Shown: one piece after another, positions 14,108-20,559 of the stretch | How the letters are laid out: every line of letters begins with the position of its first letter | Numbering within the stretch: the first letter of the stretch is position 1 | Source: Actinomyces sp. | GTDB taxonomy: Bacteria; Actinomycetota; Actinomycetes; Actinomycetales; Actinomycetaceae | Assembly (NCBI RefSeq): GCF_030530635.1 | Contig: NZ_JAUMUL010000062.1 | Coordinates: 1 to 20,559, forward strand | Direction: 5' to 3' | DNA length: 20,559 nucleotides | Notes under the pieces: model-generated | The model's database searches: none | What the model saw: only the letters and a program-made list of their open reading frames with translations | Told to the model about the DNA's origin: nothing | Translations under genes and position numbers: made by a program

Positions 14108-15115
14108 ATGGCGTACTTCGACCTATCGCCGTCCGACCTTGAGGACTACGCCCCGGACCTCACCGAACCGGATGACTTCGACGCCTTCTGGGCGCGCACG
14201 CTCACCGATAACCTCTTCGACCCGGCGAGTGTCACCGCCACCCCCATGACGACACCGCTGCTCACCCACCGGGTTCACGACGTCACCTTCGGCGGATACG
14301 CCGGAGACCCCATCCGAGCCTGGCTCGTCACCCCTGCCGGCACCACCGGACCACTGCCCGCCGTCGTCGAGTTCCTGGGAATGGGAGGCGGCCGCGGCCT
14401 GCCGCAGGACCACCTTGCCTGGGCGGCCGCAGGCTACGCCCACCTGGTCATGGACACGCGCGGCCAGGGCTCGCACTGGGGCTCCGGGGGCGACACCCCC
14501 GACCCGCACGGCACCGGCCCGGCCGCCGCAGGCTTCGCCACCCACGGGCTGCAATCCCCCGAGGGTTACCTCTACCGGCGCCTGTTCGTGGACGCACACC
14601 ACGCCGTCGAGGCCGCGGCGGCTCTGCCGGAAGTGGATCCGACCCGAATCGCGGTCACCGGCGTTTCGCAAGGCGGCGGGCTGGCCATCGCCGCCGCCGG
14701 TCTGAACCACCGGATCATCGCCGCCATGCCGGACGTGCCGTTCATGTGCGCACTGCCCCGCGCCCTCGGCCTGACGGATGAGCCGCCGTATGCGGACATC
14801 GCCGGGTACCTGGCCGTACACCGGGACGAGGTCGCACAGGTGCGCCGCACTCTCGCCTACTGCGACGCCGCCCTGCTGGGCACCAGGGCGACCTGCCCCG
14901 CCCTGTTCTCCACCGGGCTGATGGACACCACCTGTCCGCCGTCGACCGTGTTCGCGGCGCGCAACCACTGGGGGCGGCAAGCGCCGTCATCCCCGGCACG
15001 CCCGGAGATACGCGTCTACCCCTTCAACGGCCACGAGGGCGGAGAGTCCTACCAGTGGCGGGAGCAGGTGGCCTGGCTCGGCGTCGTGCGCGACGGACTC
15101 GACGCCACCTGCTAG
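14108..15115 (+). CDS. CE7 acetyl-xylan esterase / cephalosporin-C deacetylase family
   Basis: A 335-residue cytosolic alpha/beta hydrolase that removes acetyl groups from xylo-oligosaccharides. Family CE7 marks are present: RGQGS (118-122), nucleophile Ser187 in GVSQGG, the aspartate in GLMDTTCPPST (Asp273) and the catalytic His309 in NGHEGG. The N-terminal YFDLSPSDLEDYAPDLTEPDDFDAFW-like start is also typical. Length is normal (about 320-330). ATG 14108 follows AAGGAG. No signal peptide. The gene is divergent from SBP1, so the 164-bp region between them could control both; no clear plus-strand promoter was found. It is followed after 48 bp by the LacI gene, probably in one transcript. Confidence 0.9.
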   Translation: MAYFDLSPSDLEDYAPDLTEPDDFDAFWARTLTDNLFDPASVTATPMTTPLLTHRVHDVTFGGYAGDPIRAWLVTPAGTTGPLPAVVEFLGMGGGRGLPQDHLAWAAAGYAHLVMDTRGQGSHWGSGGDTPDPHGTGPAAAGFATHGLQSPEGYLYRRLFVDAHHAVEAAAALPEVDPTRIAVTGVSQGGGLAIAAAGLNHRIIAAMPDVPFMCALPRALGLTDEPPYADIAGYLAVHRDEVAQVRRTLAYCDAALLGTRATCPALFSTGLMDTTCPPSTVFAARNHWGRQAPSSPARPEIRVYPFNGHEGGESYQWREQVAWLGVVRDGLDATC

Positions 15116-15163
15116 CCTCCTGGGAATACACGTTGGGCCCAATGGCCCTGAGGGGAGAAGAGC

Positions 15164-16207
15164 GTGGACTCAGGCCGGCGAGTGACCCTTGACGACGTCG
15201 CCGCGGCGGCGGGCGTGTCCAAGTCGGCCGCCTCCAAGGCGCTCAACAACCGCGCCGACGTATCCGCGGCCACCCGGGAACGAGTTCTGGCGGCGTGCGC
15301 AGATCTGGGCTACGTCCGCCCGGAGACGGCACCGGCCCGCACCTACCCGCCGATAGCGATCGTCTCCGACGACCTGGCCACCGCCTACACCATCGAGGTG
15401 CTCAAGGGCGCCGCAACCGCCGCGCTCAACGCCGGGGTCGCGCTCAACACCACCTATACGCCCCAGCCGGCGCCGCGCAAGCACCCGGTCCCCTTCGAAC
15501 CCGAGTGGTTCACGCTGCTGAAGGCCACCGACTATCTCGGGCTGATCGTACTGACCTCCCCGCTGACGCACGAGCAGCAGGCCAGCGCCAGGCGCATCGG
15601 CCTGCCGGTGGTGCTGATAGACCCCTCCGGCAACGTGGAGGCCGGAGTCGCCTCGATCGGCGCCACGAACTGGAACGGCGGGGTGGACGCCACCGAGCAC
15701 CTGATCGGACTCGGCCACAGACGCATCGCCATGGTCGGCGGCCCCGAGGACTCGGTGCCCGCGCAGGAGCGGCGCCAGGGGTACCTGTCCGCGCTGCAGA
15801 TGCATTCGCTGCCGACGCACGCGGCCCTGATCTCCTGCGGCCCCTTCACCTATGAGGCCGGCTTGCGTCAGGGCCGTCGGCTGCTGGCCCTGCCCGACGA
15901 CGAACGCCCGACCGCCGTCTTCGCCGCCTCCGACACAACGGCGCTCGGCGTCTATGAGGCGGCACGCGAAGCGGGCCTGCGCATCCCGGACGACTTCAGC
16001 GTGGTCGGCTTCGACGACACGGAGATGGCCGGCTGGGCGGCGCCGCGACTGACCACAGTGCGCCAGCCCCTGTTCCGGATGGGACAGGAGGCGGTGCGCA
16101 TGATCGTCGACAGCCATCACGGCCGCCCACTGCTGACCACCACGCCCGTGCGACTGAGCACCCGGCTGGTCATCCGCGACTCCGCGGCGCCGCCGCGCCG
16201 AGTTTAG
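15164..16207 (+). CDS. LacI-family transcriptional regulator
   Basis: A 347-residue DNA-binding repressor. The start is GTG 15164 with GGGGAG upstream. The helix-turn-helix is at about 7-27 (VTLDDVAAAAGVSKSAASKA), followed by the hinge helix region NNRADVSAATRERVLAACADLGY. The periplasmic-binding-like effector domain runs from about residue 62 to the end, with PTAVFAASDTTALGVYEAAR and VVGFDDTEMAGWAAPRLTTV characteristic of the family. Encoded behind the esterase, next to the divergent xylan-use operon whose leader has two palindromes, it is the likely local regulator, responding to xylose or xylo-oligosaccharides. The stop TAG overlaps the stop of the convergent mmsB by two bases, so no terminator fits between them. 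Confidence 0.93.
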   Translation: MDSGRRVTLDDVAAAAGVSKSAASKALNNRADVSAATRERVLAACADLGYVRPETAPARTYPPIAIVSDDLATAYTIEVLKGAATAALNAGVALNTTYTPQPAPRKHPVPFEPEWFTLLKATDYLGLIVLTSPLTHEQQASARRIGLPVVLIDPSGNVEAGVASIGATNWNGGVDATEHLIGLGHRRIAMVGGPEDSVPAQERRQGYLSALQMHSLPTHAALISCGPFTYEAGLRQGRRLLALPDDERPTAVFAASDTTALGVYEAAREAGLRIPDDFSVVGFDDTEMAGWAAPRLTTVRQPLFRMGQEAVRMIVDSHHGRPLLTTTPVRLSTRLVIRDSAAPPRRV

Positions 16208-17385
16208 GCGGTCACGGCGCGGCGCTTATTGAGCAGGTCGAAAGCGACCGCACCCAGCACCACCAGACCCTTAATGGCCTGCTGATAGTCGATGCCCACA
16301 CCCAGCAAGGACATGCCGTTGTTCATCACGGCCATGACCAGCCCGCCGACGATGGCACCGACCACCGTCCCCACACCCCCGGTGACGGCCGCGCCGCCGA
16401 TGAAGCACGCGGCGATCGCGTCGAGCTCGAATCCCTGGCCGGCCTTCGGGCCGGCCATGTTGAGTCGGGAGGTGAAGATGATGCCGGCCAGTGCGCACAA
16501 CACCCCGTTATTGACGAACACCCAGAAGCGCACCCACTGGACCTTCACACCGGACAGGGCCGCAGCCTCCTTGTTGCCACCGATCGCATAGATCTGCCGG
16601 CCGATGACCGTGCGGCCGGCGACGAAGGAGTACAGCAGAATCAACGCCGCCAAGATGATCAGCACAAAAGGAGTGCCCTTGTAAGTGGCGATCTTCCATG
16701 CGAAGGCCATGCCGATCAGGCAGACGAGCACGATCCGCGCGATCCAGACCCCGGCACCGGAGACGGGCACCTCGTTGGCGATCGAACGACGCCGGTTGCG
16801 CACCTCTGAGAACACGTAGGCGGCGAGTGCAAGAGCCGCCAGCAGCAGCGTGAAAACGTCATAACCGTATCCACCCAGCAGGCCGTTGAGGTAGCCCGAG
16901 GAAATCTCCCGGAAGCCGCCGGGGAACGGTGAGATCGAGAGGTTGTGCAGCACGATCATCGTCAGGCCGCGGAAGATCAACATGCCGGCCAGGGTGACGA
17001 TGAAGGCGGGGATGCCGACGAAGGCGATCCAGAATCCCTGCCACACGCCCACCAGCAGCCCGGTGAGCAGCGCGGCCAGCACACCCAGCCACCAGGGCAT
17101 GCCGTGGTTCACGGTTACCACCCCGGCCACGGCACCGGTCAGGGCCACCACCGAGCCGACAGAGAGATCGATGTCGGCCATGAGGATGGCGAAGAGCATA
17201 CCGATCGCCAGGACCAGCACGTAGGCGTTCTGCACAATGATATTTGAGACGTTCTGCGCGGACAGGATCTGACCGTTGGTGACGATCGCGAAGAAGATCA
17301 CGATGATGACGAGCGCGACGGCCAGACCGCCTTGCCGCATATTCGTGCGCAGGGTCTCCTTGAGCGTAGACAGTGTGTTGGACAT
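16204..17385 (-). CDS. mmsB: Multiple-monosaccharide ABC transporter permease
   Basis: A 393-residue membrane subunit of the MmsB/GguB group (XylH/AraH-like, CUT2 class). About ten hydrophobic segments start at 20-40 (LAVALVIIVIFFAIVTNG). The family-typical stretches NAYVLVLAIGMLFAILMADIDLSVGS, IPAFIVTLAGMLIFRGL and the late FELDAIAACFIGGAAVTGGVGT are present. ATG 17385 overlaps the stop of the ATPase gene as TGATG, so translation is coupled. Its stop overlaps that of the convergent LacI gene. It forms the channel with MmsA and takes sugars from the ChvE-like lipoprotein; in characterised systems the substrates include glucose, galactose, xylose and arabinose. The exact substrate here is not shown by sequence. 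Confidence 0.92.
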   Translation of the reverse strand: MSNTLSTLKETLRTNMRQGGLAVALVIIVIFFAIVTNGQILSAQNVSNIIVQNAYVLVLAIGMLFAILMADIDLSVGSVVALTGAVAGVVTVNHGMPWWLGVLAALLTGLLVGVWQGFWIAFVGIPAFIVTLAGMLIFRGLTMIVLHNLSISPFPGGFREISSGYLNGLLGGYGYDVFTLLLAALALAAYVFSEVRNRRRSIANEVPVSGAGVWIARIVLVCLIGMAFAWKIATYKGTPFVLIILAALILLYSFVAGRTVIGRQIYAIGGNKEAAALSGVKVQWVRFWVFVNNGVLCALAGIIFTSRLNMAGPKAGQGFELDAIAACFIGGAAVTGGVGTVVGAIVGGLVMAVMNNGMSLLGVGIDYQQAIKGLVVLGAVAFDLLNKRRAVTA

Positions 17386-18923
17386 CAGTTTTCCTTGATC
17401 TGGGTCATGTAGCGCATGAGGACCTCCTGGTCGGCGTCGACCCGCGGCAGGTCGGCGGTGACTCTGCCCGCCGAAAGCGTGTAGATGCGGTCGCAGATGC
17501 CGAGCAGCTCGGGCAGCTCTGAGGAGATGACGAGGACGGCCTTGCCGGCGTCCGCGAGCTGGTTGATGATCTGGTAGATCTCGTATTTGGCGCCGACGTC
17601 GATACCACGGGTGGGCTCATCGAGGATGAGCACGTCCGGCTCGGCCGCCACCCACTTCGCCAGAACCACCTTCTGCTGATTGCCTCCCGACAAGCCACCG
17701 ACCACGGACTCGATGGTGGGCGCCTTGACCGCCATCTGGCCGCACAACTCGGTGACCACGGCGCGCTCCCGGTGCAGGTCGAGTACGCCGCGCCGGGAGA
17801 ACCGGCGGGGAGACGACGCCGAGACATTGCGCCTGATGGACTCTATGAGGTTGAGCCCGTAACGCTTGCGGTCCTCCGACACATAGGCGATGCCATGGGA
17901 AATGGCTGAGGCCACATCCTTGACCTCGATCTCGCGTTCGTCTTTGAAGATCCTTCCAGTGATGTCACTGCCCCAGGAACGGCCGAACAGGCTCATGGCC
18001 AACTCGGTGCGGCCGGCCCCCATCAGACCGGCCAGTCCGACGATCTCACCGTGCCGAAGCACGAGATCGGCACCGTCCACGACCGTGCGTGAGGGGTCCT
18101 CGGGGTGGTGCACGGTCCAGTCCTCGAGCCGCAGCGCCTCGCCGGCCACATGCGAGACATGGTCCGGGAAGCGCTGGTCGAGAGAGCGTCCCACCATCAG
18201 GCGGATGATCTCGGCCTCCTCAACGCCGCCCTCCCGATGCATGTCGAGCGTGGCGATCGTGCGGCCATCGCGGATAACCGTTGTGGAGTCGGCGATCTGC
18301 CCGATCTCGCCTAGCTTGTGGGAGATCATAATGCAGGTGATGCCGCGCGCCTTGAGCTGGCGCATGAGTTCGAGCAGGTGGTCGGAGTCGTCGTCATTGA
18401 GGGCGGCGGTGGGCTCATCCAGAATCAGCAGACGCACGTCCTTGGACAGGGCCTTGGCAATCTCAACCAACTGCTGCTTGCCCACGCCGATGTCCTGAAC
18501 CCGGGTTGCCGGGTTCTCCGCCAGCCCCACGCGAGCCATGATCCTCTGCGCCTCGGTATTAGTACGGTGCCAGTCGATGACACCACGGGTTGAACGTTCG
18601 TTCCCGAGGAAGATGTTCTCCGCGATGGACAGGAACGGGCTCAAGGTCAGCTCCTGATGAATGATGGCTATGCCCGCGGTCTCCGAGGCCTTGATGTCGG
18701 AGAAGGTCACCTCCCGGCCATCGAACAGGATCTGCCCCTCATAGGTGCCGTGGGGATGCACCCCTGACAGCACTTTCATGAGAGTGGACTTACCGGCCCC
18801 GTTCTCGCCGCAGATGGCGTGAATCTCGCCGGTCTTGACGACGAAGTTGACGTCGTCGAGCGCTACCACCCCGGGAAACCGCTTGGTAATTCCCCGCATC
18901 TCCAAGATGTTGTCCGTCGCCAC
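17385..18923 (-). CDS. mmsA: Multiple-monosaccharide ABC transporter ATP-binding protein
   Basis: A 512-residue ATPase with two fused nucleotide-binding domains, the usual size of MmsA/GguA. Domain 1 has Walker A GENGAGKST (39-47), a variant signature (GVGKQQLVEIAKAL) and LLILDEPTAAL. Domain 2 has the degenerate P-loop GLMGAGRTE usual for this class, the signature LSGGNQQ (411-417) and LILDEPTRG (432-440). I chose GTG 18923, which follows AAGGGGGG, over an in-frame GTG at 18980 that has no ribosome site and would add 19 unlike residues. The gene starts about 60 bp after the binding-protein stop. It energises import through MmsB. Whether it also serves the orphan xylan permeases is unlikely, as those belong to a different class. 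Confidence 0.93.
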   Translation of the reverse strand: MATDNILEMRGITKRFPGVVALDDVNFVVKTGEIHAICGENGAGKSTLMKVLSGVHPHGTYEGQILFDGREVTFSDIKASETAGIAIIHQELTLSPFLSIAENIFLGNERSTRGVIDWHRTNTEAQRIMARVGLAENPATRVQDIGVGKQQLVEIAKALSKDVRLLILDEPTAALNDDDSDHLLELMRQLKARGITCIMISHKLGEIGQIADSTTVIRDGRTIATLDMHREGGVEEAEIIRLMVGRSLDQRFPDHVSHVAGEALRLEDWTVHHPEDPSRTVVDGADLVLRHGEIVGLAGLMGAGRTELAMSLFGRSWGSDITGRIFKDEREIEVKDVASAISHGIAYVSEDRKRYGLNLIESIRRNVSASSPRRFSRRGVLDLHRERAVVTELCGQMAVKAPTIESVVGGLSGGNQQKVVLAKWVAAEPDVLILDEPTRGIDVGAKYEIYQIINQLADAGKAVLVISSELPELLGICDRIYTLSAGRVTADLPRVDADQEVLMRYMTQIKEN

Positions 18924-18983
18924 GCTAATCCCCCCTTCCCCGCACGGTCGTGATTGAAGCGGCGGCGTCAAAACTCTCACCGA

Positions 18984-20147
18984 TCACTTGAGCTCATCCT
19001 CGGTGATGTAACCGGTGTCGATCAGTGAGCTGCGCACGTTGTCCTTGGTAATGATCTCCGATTTGAGCAGGAAGGACGGCACGACCTTCACCCCGTTGTC
19101 GTAGGTTTCGGTGTCGTTGACCTCCGGCTCCTGGCCGCTGAGCACCGCCACGGCCATCTGCACGGCGGCATCGGCCAGCTCGCGAGTGTCCTTGAAGATG
19201 GTGGAGTACTGCTCTCCGGCCTGGATCGACTTGATTCCCGCGATTTCGGCGTCTTGGCCGGTCACCGTCGGGTAGGGCTGAGCGTCGGAGCCGTATCCGG
19301 CGCCCTTGAGCGCCCCGAGGATGCCGATCGACATCGAGTCCAAGGGCGACAGGACACCGTCGACGCGGCTGCCGTCTGAGTAGGTGGAGGTGATGAGGTT
19401 GTCCATGCGGGACTGGGCGGTGGCGGCGTCCCAGCGCATGGTCGCGACCGTGTCGAAGTTGGTCTGCCCGGACTTGACTACGATGACGCCGGCGTCGATA
19501 TAGGGCTGGATGACGTCCATGGCGCCGGTGAAGAAGAACGGGGAGTTGTTGTCATCCGGGGAGCCGCCGAACAGTTCGATGTTGTATGGCTTGTCCGGGG
19601 ACAGGCCGGCGTCATTGCCCTCGGCGTCGAGGATGCCCATACCGATGAGTAGTGAGGTGCCCATCTGAGTGCCGACGTCGTAGTTGTCGAAGCTGGTGTA
19701 GTAGCTGACGTTCTCGTTGTCGCGGATCAGCCGGTCGTAGGAGATGACCGGGATGCCGGCCTCGCCGGCGGAGTCGAGCTGTCCGGACAGCGCGGTGCCG
19801 TCGATGGGTGCGATGATGAGCAGATTGACGCCCCGCGTGATCATGTTGTCGATCTGGTTGGTCTGCGTGGGGATGTCGTCCTCGGCGAACTGCAGGTCGA
19901 CGTTGTAGCCCAGCTTCTCCAGCTGCGCCTTGATGTTATCGCCGTCCTTGATCCACCGCTCGGAGGACTTGGTGGGCATGGCGACGCCGATCTTGAGATC
20001 CGACGCCTCCTTGCCGGCAGTGTCACTGCCTCCTCCGCCGCCGGCGCCGGATCCACCACACGCGGCCAACGCGAGCGTGACCCCCACGCTCATGCTCCCG
20101 GCGAGCGCAGTACGGCGTGAAACGACAGGGATGCGGGGTCGGGACAT
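18984..20147 (-). CDS. chvE: ChvE-like multiple-sugar-binding lipoprotein
   Basis: A 387-residue solute-binding lipoprotein, first gene of the operon. Start ATG 20147 has AGGAGGAG upstream; a longer in-frame version from 20264 would run through the promoter. The signal has RR near residues 11-12, a hydrophobic core and lipobox LALAAC with Cys30, then a Gly/Ser linker. The sugar-binding fold shows LKIGVAMPTKSSERWIKDG, DNMITRGVNLLIIAPIDG, GIPVISYDRLI and DGVLSPLDSMSIGI, matching the ChvE/MmsE-type periplasmic binding proteins. It captures aldoses outside the cell for MmsA and MmsB. The RR pair near the start resembles a Tat motif but the rest of that motif is not convincing. Confidence 0.93.
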   Translation of the reverse strand: MSRPRIPVVSRRTALAGSMSVGVTLALAACGGSGAGGGGGSDTAGKEASDLKIGVAMPTKSSERWIKDGDNIKAQLEKLGYNVDLQFAEDDIPTQTNQIDNMITRGVNLLIIAPIDGTALSGQLDSAGEAGIPVISYDRLIRDNENVSYYTSFDNYDVGTQMGTSLLIGMGILDAEGNDAGLSPDKPYNIELFGGSPDDNNSPFFFTGAMDVIQPYIDAGVIVVKSGQTNFDTVATMRWDAATAQSRMDNLITSTYSDGSRVDGVLSPLDSMSIGILGALKGAGYGSDAQPYPTVTGQDAEIAGIKSIQAGEQYSTIFKDTRELADAAVQMAVAVLSGQEPEVNDTETYDNGVKVVPSFLLKSEIITKDNVRSSLIDTGYITEDELK

Positions 20148-20228
20148 GTTGATTCTCCTCCTTGAGATCATCCGGCCACCCGGCGGGACCGCTGTACGTG
20201 GCCCCAGGGCGGCGCTCGTTGCCCCACC

Positions 20229-20257
20229 AGTGTGAACGTTCACTTTCAATGTGTCAA
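20229..20257 (-). promoter_or_regulatory. Promoter of the chvE-mmsA-mmsB operon
   Basis: Read on the minus strand, TTGACA (20257-20252) and CACACT (20234-20229) are separated by exactly 17 bp. The -35 is perfect and the -10 matches TATACT at four positions. The start codon lies about 80 bp downstream. Confidence 0.65.
20232..20243. promoter_or_regulatory. Operator palindrome GTGAACGTTCAC
   Basis: Perfect 12-bp palindrome with a central CG, typical of LacI-family operators. It sits in the spacer and overlaps the -10 box of the promoter, so a bound repressor would exclude RNA polymerase. It differs from the palindromes at 13958-13992, so a different regulator, not encoded here, may act on it. 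Confidence 0.65.
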
Positions 20258-20381
20258 CACTCACGATTCGTCTAGCGTGATACCGCTCGATCGACTGACT
20301 ACCGGCCGGAAAGTGGCTCTTCCGGTTTGGGGGTGTGGTGGTTGCGACGTGGTGGCTTCGGCACGGGCTACGGTGTGGGGG

Positions 20382-20480
20382 CGTGTTCGGGGGCGAATGA
20401 GGTCGATGTCGGTCCGGCGGGGTCGTGCTCAGGCTGATGAGGTCGTGTTCGGGTCGGCGGGGTCATGGCCGGTAGGTGCT
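20382..20480. repeat. GC-rich repeats with 20-bp periodicity
   Basis: GGTC steps occur at exactly 20401, 20421, 20441 and 20461. Related copies of CGTGTTCGG or CGATGTCGG begin at 20382, 20404, 20424 and 20444. The core ATGAGGTCG(T) appears near 20396 and 20436, and a variant near 20541. The stretch looks like degenerate tandem repeats of 20 or 40 bp. No protein-like frame covers it. Function unknown. Confidence 0.5.
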
Positions 20481-20493
20481 GGTTTGCCGAGAA

Positions 20494-20550
20494 CGTCCTC
20501 GTGCGCCCCAAACCCTCCACATTCGGTAGGGTTTCGGGCTCATGAGGACG
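20494..20550. repeat. Long imperfect inverted repeat at the right edge
   Basis: Two 23-nt arms, 20494-20516 and 20528-20550, face each other around an 11-nt loop. The inner seven (AAACCCT/AGGGTTT) are perfect and the outer ten (CGTCCTCGTG/CATGAGGACG) pair at nine; the middle six pair at about four. There is no T-run, so it is not a simple terminator. It could be a REP-like element or a transposable-element end. Confidence 0.5.
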
Positions 20551-20559
20551 TGTTCGACC

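Noticed and set aside
15133..15142. Palindrome TTGGGCCCAA between esterase and lacI
   Set aside because: Only 10 bp, GC-rich and in a 48-bp gap; could arise by chance, so not called an operator.
16204..16207. Terminator between lacI and mmsB
   Set aside because: The two stop codons overlap, leaving no intergenic space, and no hairpin with T-run is seen at the gene ends.

Overview
The window looks like a chromosomal segment of a high-GC Gram-positive bacterium, most probably Actinomyces or another Actinomycetaceae. The evidence is GC-rich third positions, frequent GTG/TTG starts behind strong Shine-Dalgarno sites, LALAAC-type lipoprotein signals and an ESX-like (type VII) secretion cargo operon. 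The taxonomic call is inference. No rRNA, tRNA, CRISPR array or intact transposase was seen.

Left block (1-4127). Positions 1-171 hold short repeats at 19-21 bp spacing and no gene. A tightly coupled minus-strand operon runs from 4127 down to 391. It encodes a small EspC/WXG100-like protein, then a candidate secreted effector with a glycine-zipper C-terminus that is split by a one-base frameshift, then two tandem paralogous three-helix membrane proteins, an LpqN/DUF1795-like protein and an EspG-like protein. I read this as a type VII secretion effector module: small partner, glycine-zipper toxin, duplicated membrane immunity protein and cytosolic helper proteins. This is the strongest candidate for an undescribed system here. 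The functional assignment is inference.

Middle block (4349-16207). After a stand-alone TrkA/KtrA-type potassium-channel regulator come genes for hemicellulose use. The minus-strand operon, in transcription order, is lipoprotein SBP1, two sugar permeases, a GH3 glycosidase, a second very similar lipoprotein SBP2, a broken oxidoreductase remnant, and a GH10 xylanase without a signal peptide. The xylanase reading frame runs antisense into the end of trkA. Divergent from SBP1 are a CE7 acetyl-xylan esterase and a LacI-family regulator. The combined logic is import of decorated xylo-oligosaccharides, followed by deacetylation, internal cleavage and removal of terminal sugars in the cytoplasm. No ATPase for this importer is in the operon. 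A promoter (TTGACA, 16 bp, TATACT) followed by two 12-bp palindromes precedes SBP1.

Right block (16204-20147). A ChvE-MmsA-MmsB multiple-monosaccharide ABC transporter lies on the minus strand. Its promoter contains the palindrome GTGAACGTTCAC between the -35 and -10 boxes. The last 270 bp carry no gene, but show 20-bp periodic GC-rich repeats and a long imperfect inverted repeat.
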